DNA from: Methanobacteriota archaeon
GTDB lineage: Archaea; Thermoplasmatota; DTKX01; GCA-020343715
Assembly: GCA_030594725.1 (NCBI GenBank)
Contig: JAUVEQ010000029.1
Span: 1-13,778 of the forward strand
DNA length: 13,778 nucleotides
Direction of reading: 5' to 3'
In this document: positions 1 through 6,198 of the stretch, piece after piece
Layout of the letters: each line of letters starts with the position of its first letter
Position numbering within the stretch: the first letter of the stretch is position 1
Translations under genes and position numbers: made by a program
Notes under the pieces: model-generated
The model's database searches: none
Told to the model about the DNA's origin: nothing
What the model saw: the letters and a program-made list of their open reading frames with translations, nothing else

Positions 1-1476
1 GAGGACGAGGACGGCTCGAAGGCCTCCAAGAGCATGACCCTCCTGATAAGCGACGTGGCCCCCCAGGTCGACGTCGGCGGCCCCTACACCGTGGACGAGG
101 GCACCCCCCTGGAGATCAGCGGCGCCGCAACCTACGAGCCCGGCGACGACTTCACGGTGTTCAAGTGGGACGTGGACAACGACGGGAAGTGGGACGTCGA
201 GGGCATGGAGGACGTGATCACCTGGACCTTCGACCTGGCCGGAGTCTTCACCATCCGGCTCTACGTCGAGGACGAGGATGGCAGCAGCGGCGAGGGCATG
301 GTCGAGGTGGAAGTGATCGATCTGGACCCCGTCTTCACCATTGTGTTGCCCACCAACGTCATGGAGAACGTTCCCGCGAACTTCACCCTGGCCGATCTCT
401 CGGACCCCGGGACCGTCGACTTCATCGTGACCTGGTACTTCGGCGACGGGCAGAGCGCCAGTGGAGTTACCGTGGAGCACGCGTTCTCCGAACAGGGGAC
501 CTGGCCCGGTCGCGTGACGGTGGAGGACAACGACGGAACGGTCGTGAACGCCGCGTGGCCTGTAGAGCTGCAGGTGACCAACTCCGCGCCCGTCGTGGAG
601 CTGAGCGAGACGGTGCTGAACGCCGTGGAGGACAGCCAGTTCACCGTGTCGGTCTTCGGCCACGACACCACCAACGACACCGTGACCTACTCCTTCAAGG
701 GACCCGGGGGCAAGATCGACCCGCAGACGGGCGTGTTCAAGTGGACGCCCCTCAACGAGCACGTGGACAAGCAGAAGTTCACCTTCATCGCCACGGACGA
801 GGACGGAGGTGAGGGCACGCTAGAGGTGGTCATTCACATCGAGGACGTGGACAACGACTTCCTCGGCATGTCGACCGCAACCGGCCTCGCCCTGGTCGTG
901 GTCATGGTGCTCGTCCTGCTGGTCGCCATCCTGATCGTGGCCCGGCAGCGGGGCATGATCGGTGGCAAGGACGACGACGAGGATGTGATCGAGGCGGAGA
1001 AGAGGGTGGACCTCCATTCCGAGGTGGAGGTGGACCTTGCCGACCCCAAGCCCGAGTCCGTCGCCCCCGCAGCTCCGATCGCCCCCAAGCCCGAGGTGGC
1101 ACCGCCACCAGCGGCCCCGTCACCAGCGGAACAGGCACCTCCAAAGAAGAAGCCGCCGCTGGGACCCGACGGCAAGCCGCGGAAGCGACGCCCACCACCG
1201 CTGGGACCCGACGGCAAGCCGCGCAAGCGACGCCCGCCACCGCTGGGGCCAGATGGCAAGCCGCGGAAGCGACGCCCACCGCCGCTGGGCCCGGATGGGA
1301 AGCCGAGGAAGAGGCGACCCCCACCGCTGGGGCCCGACGGTAAGCCGCGGAAGCGGCGACCCCCGCCGCTGGGACCCGATGGCAAGCCGCGGAAGCGACG
1401 TCCCCCACCGCTGGGACCGGACGGCAAGCCGTTAAGGAGGCGCCGAAGGCCGCCGCCGGAACAGCCAACGGGTTGA
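1..1476 (+). CDS. PKD-like surface protein with membrane anchor and basic repeat tail (5' end missing)
   Basis: The frame is open from base 1, so the gene starts outside the window; the ATG at 34 lies inside a domain and is not the start. The visible 491 residues begin with the end of one beta domain. Two PKD-like domains follow (about residues 20-103 and 105-198), with GGPY, YFGDG and repeated V-E-D-x-D-G endings. Next comes a cadherin/putative-Ig-like domain (about 200-285; IDPQTGVFKWTP). One hydrophobic helix at about 292-314 is followed by RQR, which predicts the beta domains outside and the tail inside. An acidic then Pro/Ala-rich linker leads to seven 14-residue Pro/Lys/Arg repeats. PKD-like domains in archaea are typical of cell-surface adhesion or S-layer-associated proteins; ligand and exact role are unknown. 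The gene converges on DUF99, with 13 bases between the stops. Confidence 0.85.
   Translation, partial: EDEDGSKASKSMTLLISDVAPQVDVGGPYTVDEGTPLEISGAATYEPGDDFTVFKWDVDNDGKWDVEGMEDVITWTFDLAGVFTIRLYVEDEDGSSGEGMVEVEVIDLDPVFTIVLPTNVMENVPANFTLADLSDPGTVDFIVTWYFGDGQSASGVTVEHAFSEQGTWPGRVTVEDNDGTVVNAAWPVELQVTNSAPVVELSETVLNAVEDSQFTVSVFGHDTTNDTVTYSFKGPGGKIDPQTGVFKWTPLNEHVDKQKFTFIATDEDGGEGTLEVVIHIEDVDNDFLGMSTATGLALVVVMVLVLLVAILIVARQRGMIGGKDDDEDVIEAEKRVDLHSEVEVDLADPKPESVAPAAPIAPKPEVAPPPAAPSPAEQAPPKKKPPLGPDGKPRKRRPPPLGPDGKPRKRRPPPLGPDGKPRKRRPPPLGPDGKPRKRRPPPLGPDGKPRKRRPPPLGPDGKPRKRRPPPLGPDGKPLRRRRRPPPEQPTG
1153..1440 (+). repeat. Seven tandem 42-bp repeats coding a basic Pro-rich tail
   Basis: The unit encodes PPLGPDGKPRKRRP. 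The Leu codon of successive copies falls at 1159, 1201, 1243, 1285, 1327, 1369 and 1411, an exact 42-base period. The first six copies encode the same residues but differ at many third positions (GAC/GAT, GGA/GGG/GGC, CGG/CGC/AGG, CCG/CCA/CCC). The seventh diverges after GPDGKP into a run of arginines and then the C-terminus. The synonymous differences indicate that the peptide is being kept and that the copies are not a fresh DNA slippage product. Confidence 0.95.
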
Positions 1477-1489
1477 ATTGAACCTCGGG

Positions 1490-2113
1490 TCACCGCACCT
1501 CGGTCCAGGAGGCCACATCGACCAGCCTTGGCAGTCCACTTGCCACGAGGTGGGCCATGCGAAGGGCCTCGGGCAGGTGACCGCGAAGGGTGGTGACCCT
1601 GAGCAATTCCCGGGCCTCCTGGACGTCCATCCCGGTCATGTGGCATGTCAAGGTACCACCCCCGGGAAGGTCCATCGTGTGGGTCTCGGGCGCCGAGATG
1701 AGCCGAAAGCGCTCCTCCCAGTCCGGGAACCTGCCCTCGAGGGCCCTGCGGATGGCTTCAGGGTCGGGTACCTTGTCCACCACGGTCAGCACCGGTACGC
1801 CCGTAGCGCGGTGGAGGGCCTCGATGTCCACCACGTTGAAACCCGCCAGGGTAAGCCCGTCCAGCAGCACCGCCTTGAGCTGGGGCAGCTGGCGACTGCC
1901 CTTGACCAGATGGGCGACGGCATCGGTCGCGTCGAGCCTGTCAACGCTCACATGGGAGGAGTACACGGCCTCCAGGTAGCCCTTCCCCCTCACCACGAGG
2001 CCCACCAAGAGGCTGGCCTGGTCCTCGAACTTGAAGGGGCCGTCGTCGACGGCCATCACCCGCACGTCCTCCTTCAGAGGTATCCCTCCATTATCAGAGC
2101 AATCCAAGGTCAC
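1490..2113 (-). CDS. DUF99 (UPF0215) family protein
   Basis: 207 residues, about the usual length for this archaeal family. Diagnostic features are the N-terminal V-x-A-V-D-D-G-P-F (Asp 23 and 24), then LVGLVVRGKG, the central L-K-A-V-L-L-D-G-L-T-L-A-G-F-N-V-V-D block, and PVLTVVDKVPD. The family has an RNase H-like fold related to endonuclease V. I recall that Pfam now labels it endonuclease dU, which would mean cutting DNA at deoxyuridine, but activity of this protein is not shown by the sequence. The GTG start at 2113 lies 20 bases inside pth2 and has no clear Shine-Dalgarno; a TTG at 2107 is an alternative. This is the last gene of a three-gene operon with Pth2 and a DUF1616-like protein, so translation is probably coupled to pth2. 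Confidence 0.85.
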   Translation of the reverse strand: MTLDCSDNGGIPLKEDVRVMAVDDGPFKFEDQASLLVGLVVRGKGYLEAVYSSHVSVDRLDATDAVAHLVKGSRQLPQLKAVLLDGLTLAGFNVVDIEALHRATGVPVLTVVDKVPDPEAIRRALEGRFPDWEERFRLISAPETHTMDLPGGGTLTCHMTGMDVQEARELLRVTTLRGHLPEALRMAHLVASGLPRLVDVASWTEVR

Positions 2114-2453
2114 CAGTCAGGGGATCGACCTTCCGGGACTCGGTCGGACCGATGCCCAGGCACGTCGTGGTGCCGGCTGGCACCTGGGTGAGACCCGCGT
2201 CCGTCACCAGCGATGTGATGAGGTCCTTGGCCTCCGCCATGGACTTGAGCTCCAGCAGCTCCCGCATGGAACCCACCTTGGCCACGATCTTCTTCTGGCC
2301 GCCCCTGTACCATTCGTCGTACTGCTTCCGTCTAGAGGTACGGGCCTGGACGGCACAGTTCACGGAGGCGTGGGCCACCTGGACCGCCAACTTGCCCTTG
2401 CTGAGGCCCAGGTCGGTGCGCACGACGATGACCAGCTTCATCTCGTCCGCCAC
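2094..2453 (-). CDS. pth2: Peptidyl-tRNA hydrolase, archaeal type (Pth2)
   Basis: Releases tRNA from prematurely dissociated peptidyl-tRNA in the cytoplasm. The protein (119 residues from this start) carries the family signatures almost unchanged: VIVVRTDL, then LSKGKLAVQVAHASV with the catalytic-region Lys and His, and at the C-terminus the D-A-G-x-T-x-V-x-x-G-T-x-T-x-L-G-I-G-P block followed by VDPLTGDLGLL. Length is normal. The start is uncertain: GTG 2453 sits 9-10 bases after AAGGAGGAGG (2464-2473); TTG 2462 overlaps the upstream stop codon; ATG 2441 gives the conventional MKLVIVV N-terminus but is about 21 bases from the Shine-Dalgarno. All three are in one frame. It lies between the DUF1616-like gene and DUF99, overlapping the latter. 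Confidence 0.95.
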   Translation of the reverse strand: MADEMKLVIVVRTDLGLSKGKLAVQVAHASVNCAVQARTSRRKQYDEWYRGGQKKIVAKVGSMRELLELKSMAEAKDLITSLVTDAGLTQVPAGTTTCLGIGPTESRKVDPLTGDLGLL

Positions 2454-2458
2454 GGGGG

Positions 2459-3241
2459 TCAATCCTCCTCCTTATCCTTCTCCTCTTCCTTCTCCTCTTC
2501 GGCCCCGGTACCCTCGTCCGCCTCGGGGGATCCGGCGGTCTCCGGGCCCTTGATCCCGGGAGCCATCTTGGTCTCGGGCTCCGTCTTCTTCTCCCTCTGC
2601 TCCTTCCGCTTCTCGCGACGGCGGCGCTTCGCCTCCTCCCGCTGCTTGGCCTCGTAGATGATCTTGGACTGTTCCTCCCTCGCAATGTCCAGCTCCTCGC
2701 GGACCCGCTCCAGCTCCTTCTCCGCCTCCTCGCGTCGCTCCTTGTAATGCTTGGCCATCTTGCGACCGTGGGTGCGTTCGCGCTTCAGCAGGTCCTTGAT
2801 CTCACGCTTGAGGGTATCGTGCTCCAGGGTCAGGTCCTCGATGCGGGCCATGAGCTCGTCGTCCCGCTTGGTGCCCCGGGGCGCCTCGGCCGGCATGGGG
2901 AACCGGGCGAGCTTGGGATGGAGCAGCCCGAGCCAGGGATAGGCGCCCCTCCACCAACCGATGAGGAAGAAGACGACGGTCATGCCGAGCAGGCTGCCGA
3001 TGATGAGGGGCCGGTCGAAGTAACCGGTGCCGTCATCCCTGACGGGAAGGGAGCCCAGGACGAAGCCGGCGAGGATGGTGAGGCAGATCGAGGTGGCCAT
3101 TCCCAGGGCCAGCACGTAGATGCCGTTGTACTCCTCGTCCAACTCGCCGGGCCTCGGAAACATCGCCTTGATCAGCATGGTCCCCGGCAGTACGAAGATC
3201 AGCAGTATGCCAAATATGAGCTGAATGATCTCCAGAGCCAC
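2459..3241 (-). CDS. DUF1616-like membrane protein with coiled coil and acidic tail
   Basis: 260 residues from GTG 3241. Three hydrophobic helices (about 3-25, 39-63, 78-97) include a DUF1616-like pattern, G-I-L-L-I-F-V-L-P-G-T-M-L followed by a charged loop. A long charged coiled coil follows (about 126-217, changing from Glu/Lys/Arg heptads to an Arg/Lys run), then a Pro/Gly linker and an extremely acidic tail (about 240-260). The soluble part is probably cytoplasmic. DUF1616 has no established function. The longer frame back to GTG 3304 is rejected because the promoter (3283-3290) and Shine-Dalgarno (3252-3257) lie inside it; the chosen start is 10 bases from that Shine-Dalgarno. It is the first gene of an operon with pth2 and DUF99, its stop falling just before the pth2 start. 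It may act as a scaffold; this is inference. Confidence 0.75.
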   Translation of the reverse strand: MALEIIQLIFGILLIFVLPGTMLIKAMFPRPGELDEEYNGIYVLALGMATSICLTILAGFVLGSLPVRDDGTGYFDRPLIIGSLLGMTVVFFLIGWWRGAYPWLGLLHPKLARFPMPAEAPRGTKRDDELMARIEDLTLEHDTLKREIKDLLKRERTHGRKMAKHYKERREEAEKELERVREELDIAREEQSKIIYEAKQREEAKRRRREKRKEQREKKTEPETKMAPGIKGPETAGSPEADEGTGAEEEKEEEKDKEED

Positions 3242-3251
3242 GCTCCGAATG

Positions 3252-3290
3252 CCTCCTGGATGTGGGAGAGGGGTGGCTATCGTAATAAAG
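3252..3290 (-). promoter_or_regulatory. Promoter and Shine-Dalgarno for the DUF1616-pth2-DUF99 operon
   Basis: On the minus strand CTTTATTA (3283-3290) is a good archaeal box A. A transcript starting about 26 bases downstream (near 3260) would carry AGGAGG (3252-3257) right at its 5' end, followed by the GTG at 3241. The short leader is consistent with this start and argues against the longer reading frame. The transcription start was not measured. Confidence 0.55.
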
Positions 3291-3320
3291 GTTCGGACAA
3301 CCACTCAACGCCTGGCATCC

Positions 3321-4439
3321 TCAGTCGTTCGCCCGTTCCGCGAGGACACGCTCGGCGGCTCCCAAGGTGGCCTCCGCCACCCTGCCCCAGCTGTACCTCG
3401 GGGCCGTCTCCAGGCCCTTGCGGCCCGCGTCGCGTCTGGCCTCGGGGTCCTCGACCAGGACCCGGAGGGCCTCCCGGGTCGCTTCCACGTCCCCGGGCGG
3501 CACGAGGGCGCCCGTGCCCGGCTCGAACACCTCGCCAAGGCCCCCGGAGTCGGCAGCGACGATGGGCTTGCCCGCTGCCATCGACTCGAGGACGACGTTG
3601 CCCAGGGGCTCGTAGAGCGACGGGTGGCAGATCACATCGGTGGCGGCGTAGTGGCGGGGCATCTCCTCGTGCTCGACGAACCCGGTGAAGGTCGCCTTGA
3701 CGCCCAGCTCCCGGGCCTGGGCCTCCAGGGCCTGCCGCTGGTTGCCGTCGCCCATCACCAGCAGTTCCACGTCCATGCCCTTGACCGCCTCGACCAGGTG
3801 GTGGACCCCCTTGTGGAGCTCCAGCCGGCCCACGTAGCCGATGGTGAGGCCCTCCAGGCCCAGCTCCTCCCGGGTGGGCTCCCGGAGGGGCATGGCCATC
3901 GAGAAGGCGAAGACATTGACGCCGTTGTGGACGACCGTCATGCGGTCCCGGGGGACGCCGTAGCCCTCCTCCGTCTCCCTGGCGATGGCCTCGGTTATGC
4001 ATATCAGGTGGTCGGCCTTCCGCGTGCAGTAACGCTCCATCCTGGTGTACGTCCGCATCGCCATCAGCCTGCTGGCCCCGCCGCCGATCTCCCGGTAGCG
4101 GTTGGTCTCGGCGAGCCAGGTCGAGTGCATCTTGACCAGGGTGGGGAAGTCGTGGAGCCTCATGAACCCGTAGGCGCAGGTGCCGTGGCCGTGCACCACG
4201 TCGATCTCGTCGAGGAGCTTTCCCGTCCGGATGCCGGACCACGCCGTGTAGGGCCAGCGGACCCGGTGGACATGGATGCCCTCTCGGAGCTCCTCGTCGG
4301 GAGCATCATCCGCCCTGGCGGCCACCACGTGGACCTCGTGCCCCGCCTCCAGGAGGGCCAGGGCGAGGGCTCTGGTGTGGATGGTGGTCCCACCAGCCAT
4401 GCGCGGTGGGTAGTCCATGGAGATGAGTGCCAATCGCAC
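3321..4439 (-). CDS. GT4-family glycosyltransferase (GT-B fold)
   Basis: Transfers a sugar from a nucleotide- or lipid-activated donor with retention of configuration; acceptor unknown. 372 residues, normal length. The N-terminal Rossmann domain starts L-A-L-I-S-M-D-Y-P-P-x-x-A-G-G, typical of GT4, and the DVVHGHG and V-H-N-G-V segments follow. The C-terminal donor domain has G-R-L-E-x-H-K-G (Arg 205, Lys 210), the FTGFV segment and the E-x7-E motif (Glu 277 and Glu 285) before AAGKPIVAADSGG. No membrane helix or signal is seen, so it is cytoplasmic or peripheral. GTG 4439 is preferred over TTG 4448 because a box A lies 27 bases upstream, predicting a leaderless mRNA, and no Shine-Dalgarno exists. 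A role in surface glycan or protein glycosylation is likely for an archaeon but not shown. Confidence 0.9.
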   Translation of the reverse strand: MRLALISMDYPPRMAGGTTIHTRALALALLEAGHEVHVVAARADDAPDEELREGIHVHRVRWPYTAWSGIRTGKLLDEIDVVHGHGTCAYGFMRLHDFPTLVKMHSTWLAETNRYREIGGGASRLMAMRTYTRMERYCTRKADHLICITEAIARETEEGYGVPRDRMTVVHNGVNVFAFSMAMPLREPTREELGLEGLTIGYVGRLELHKGVHHLVEAVKGMDVELLVMGDGNQRQALEAQARELGVKATFTGFVEHEEMPRHYAATDVICHPSLYEPLGNVVLESMAAGKPIVAADSGGLGEVFEPGTGALVPPGDVEATREALRVLVEDPEARRDAGRKGLETAPRYSWGRVAEATLGAAERVLAERAND

Positions 4440-4462
4440 ATCGGCCAAAAGGGGCGATGGCC

Positions 4463-4470
4463 AAGATAAG
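4463..4470 (-). promoter_or_regulatory. Box A of the glycosyltransferase (leaderless start)
   Basis: Minus-strand CTTATCTT is preceded by AAAGG, a plausible BRE. Its centre is about 27 bases from GTG 4439, the spacing of box A to transcription start, so transcript and coding sequence probably begin together. No Shine-Dalgarno is visible in between. Confidence 0.5.
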
Positions 4471-4498
4471 CCTTTAGGTCGCCTGGCAAGCGGCGGAC

Positions 4499-4516
4499 CC
4501 CCCGTATCTGCGGGGG
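4499..4516. repeat. GC-rich inverted repeat between divergent promoters
   Basis: CCCCCG (4499-4504) and CGGGGG (4511-4516) form a perfect six-base inverted repeat around TATCTG. It lies upstream of both the glycosyltransferase box A (minus strand) and the thioredoxin box A (plus strand). It could be an operator for either gene or simply a GC-rich coincidence. Confidence 0.35.
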
Positions 4517-4532
4517 AGGGTTAATCCGAGGG

Positions 4533-4540
4533 TTTATCGT
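4533..4540 (+). promoter_or_regulatory. Box A of the thioredoxin pair
   Basis: TTTATCGT preceded by GGG matches a weak archaeal box A. Initiation about 26 bases later (near 4562) gives a leader of about 36 bases that contains GGAGGT at 4585-4590, seven bases before ATG 4598. Confidence 0.45.
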
Positions 4541-4597
4541 TGATGAGAGCGAACATCGGGGTGGAGGGTGGAAGGCGATATCACGGAGGTCATGGAT

Positions 4598-4981
4598 ATG
4601 TCCGTCGAGAGATTGAGGGCCGGCGACTGGGACGCCCTGGTCATGGGCTCGGAGGTACCCGTGCTGGTGGAGTTCGTTACCAGCACGTGTCCGGTATGCG
4701 CCACCATGGAGCCGGCGGTGGAGAAGCTCGCCGGCAAGATGGGCGAAGAGGCCCGCTTCTACGTGGTCAACGCCGAACGGGAGCAATCCCTGGCAATGAG
4801 GTACGGCGTCCAGGGCGTGCCCTCCTTCATGGTATTCTGCAAGGGTAACCTGGTGTCATCCCAGGTAGGCGAGGTCTACCCCAAGGTGCTCGAGCGCATG
4901 ATCACCGAGGCCGGGGAGTTCGGTGGGATGTGCGCTGCCAAGGCGACCAGGGTCATCTACGAGATGTCGGGGTACGGATAG
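4598..4981 (+). CDS. Thioredoxin-family protein with CPVC active site
   Basis: A single thioredoxin domain of 127 residues, no signal peptide, hence cytoplasmic. The redox motif is Cys31-Pro-Val-Cys34 after VLVEF, and Pro75 in G-V-P-S-F is the cis-proline opposite it. Two further cysteines (81 and 112) are unusual for a small thioredoxin, as is the C-terminal extension after the last helix (GGMCAAK to the end). It probably reduces or exchanges protein disulfides; its reductase and targets are not in the window. ATG 4598 is chosen because GGAGGT lies seven bases upstream; GTG 4568 and ATG 4592 are in frame but poorly spaced. A second thioredoxin begins 10 bases after the stop, so the two are cotranscribed. 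Confidence 0.88.
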   Translation: MSVERLRAGDWDALVMGSEVPVLVEFVTSTCPVCATMEPAVEKLAGKMGEEARFYVVNAEREQSLAMRYGVQGVPSFMVFCKGNLVSSQVGEVYPKVLERMITEAGEFGGMCAAKATRVIYEMSGYG

Positions 4982-4991
4982 GTGGACCCAG

Positions 4992-5333
4992 GTGGACCCC
5001 TCGGAGATACCGATGGTCGGGGACTCCCAGTGGAAGCGGCTCGTGCTCTCGGAGCCCCGGCCGGTGCTGGTGGAGTTCTGGTCCCCCAACTGTGCCCCGT
5101 GCCGGGCGGTGGAGCCCCGTCTACTGAGCGTGGTGGCACAGTACAGGGACAGGGTCGCCTTCTACCGGGTGACGGTGGAGGAGGAGGAGGACCTGGTCTG
5201 GGCCTACGAGGTGATGAGCACCCCCACCTTCATCGCCTTCCGGGACAGCGAGCCCGTGGGCGCGCTGGCGGGCGATGTGGACGTGACGGAGCTGGGCAAC
5301 CTGATCGAGGACGCCATGGCCGGCGCGCCGTGA
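4992..5333 (+). CDS. Thioredoxin-family protein with CAPC active site
   Basis: 113 residues and one thioredoxin domain. The order is first strand and helix (SQWKRLVL), VLVEFWSP, Cys34-Ala-Pro-Cys37, then cis-Pro78 in S-T-P-T-F. It lacks a signal peptide and has only the two active-site cysteines. CAPC differs from the classical CGPC, so the redox potential may differ; this is inference. The GTG start at 4992 follows AGGTGG (4980-4985) by six bases and keeps the first beta strand. ATG 5013, with GGAG six bases upstream, is an alternative that would trim that strand. It is the second gene of a pair and converges on korB with only four bases between the stops. Its divergence from the first thioredoxin suggests a partner or an old duplicate and not a recent copy. 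Confidence 0.88.
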   Translation: MDPSEIPMVGDSQWKRLVLSEPRPVLVEFWSPNCAPCRAVEPRLLSVVAQYRDRVAFYRVTVEEEEDLVWAYEVMSTPTFIAFRDSEPVGALAGDVDVTELGNLIEDAMAGAP

Positions 5334-5337
5334 GAGA

Positions 5338-6198
5338 TCACATCATCGGCCTGACGAGGTGGGAGATGTCCACGTCGGAGATGTCGCGCTTGCACAGGGG
5401 ACCCTTCTTGAGCCCGGGAAGCTCGTCGCCGAGGGTCGGCCTGGCCTCCTCCTGGTAGAACACGCCCAGGGGAATGCGGTCCCCCCACTCGTAGCCCCGG
5501 AGCATGGCCTGCTTCATGTCGGTGGGGTCGTGACCCTCGTCCCGGAGGTGGTACACCCGCTCGTTGTAGAAGTCGTAGGTGTAGATCTTGTTGAAGGTCA
5601 CGCAGGGCTGGAGCGTGTCCACGAGGGCGTATCCCTTGTGGTTGATGGCCGCCTTGAAGGTCTCCACGCAGTGCTCCATGTCCCCCACGTAGGTCCGGGC
5701 CACGAACGTAGCGCCGCTGACCAGGGCCAGGGGCACGGGTTGGATGGGCTCCTCCACGACCCCCCGGGGGGTGGTCTTGGTCCTCATGCCCCGCTTGGTC
5801 GTGGGTGCCGCCTGACCGGTTGTGAGTCCGTACACCGCGTTGTTGTGCAGGATGTGGACGATGTCCACGTTCCTCCGCGCCGTGTGGATGAAGTGGGTCC
5901 CGCCTATGCCCAGGCCGTCCCCGTCGCCGGTTACGGCTATCACCGGCAGGTCGTCCACGGCCAGCTTGATGCCCGTGGCCGCGGGCAGCGCCCTGCCGTG
6001 AAGGGTGTGGAAGCCGTTGAGGTTGATGAAGTGGGGCAGCTTGGCCGAGCAGCCGATTCCCGACACGACGACGGCGCCGTCGGGACCGATGTCCAGCTGG
6101 GTGAGGGCCCGCTTGAGGGCGTTGAGGATGCCGAAGTTGCCGCAGCCCGGACACCAGTCGATGTGCATGCGGGACTTGAAGTCCTGGGTCGTCACCAT
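5338..6198 (-). CDS. korB: 2-oxoacid:ferredoxin oxidoreductase, beta subunit
   Basis: Binds thiamine diphosphate and a [4Fe-4S] cluster and, with the alpha subunit, turns a 2-oxoacid plus CoA into acyl-CoA, CO2 and reduced ferredoxin. 286 residues. The cluster ligands are Cys16 and Cys19 (W-C-P-G-C-G-N), Cys50 (G-I-G-C-S) and Cys199 (L-Q-P-C-V-T), spaced nearly as in the two-subunit enzymes of Sulfolobus. The thiamine/Mg site is V-T-G-D-G-D-G-L-G-I-G-G to H-N-N-A-V-Y-G-L-T-T-G-Q. Substrate (pyruvate, 2-oxoglutarate or broad) cannot be fixed from this; the symbol follows the common two-subunit naming. The ATG at 6198 overlaps the end of korA by seven bases, so translation is probably coupled. 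No separate ferredoxin-like delta subunit is nearby. Confidence 0.95.
   Translation of the reverse strand: MVTTQDFKSRMHIDWCPGCGNFGILNALKRALTQLDIGPDGAVVVSGIGCSAKLPHFINLNGFHTLHGRALPAATGIKLAVDDLPVIAVTGDGDGLGIGGTHFIHTARRNVDIVHILHNNAVYGLTTGQAAPTTKRGMRTKTTPRGVVEEPIQPVPLALVSGATFVARTYVGDMEHCVETFKAAINHKGYALVDTLQPCVTFNKIYTYDFYNERVYHLRDEGHDPTDMKQAMLRGYEWGDRIPLGVFYQEEARPTLGDELPGLKKGPLCKRDISDVDISHLVRPMM

Noticed and set aside
1153..1440. Tandem 42-base repeats as a CRISPR array
   Set aside because: Units abut without spacers and lie in frame within a coding sequence.
834..1646. Minus-strand Gly/Arg/Pro-rich frame with repeats
   Set aside because: It is the complement of the 42-base repeats in the PKD-like gene; the repetition comes from the sense protein.
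3225..4469. 414-codon plus-strand frame opposite the glycosyltransferase
   Set aside because: Composition is that of a G/C-rich antisense shadow (Gly/Pro/His/Arg/Asp-rich); the minus strand encodes a clear GT4 enzyme with all motifs.
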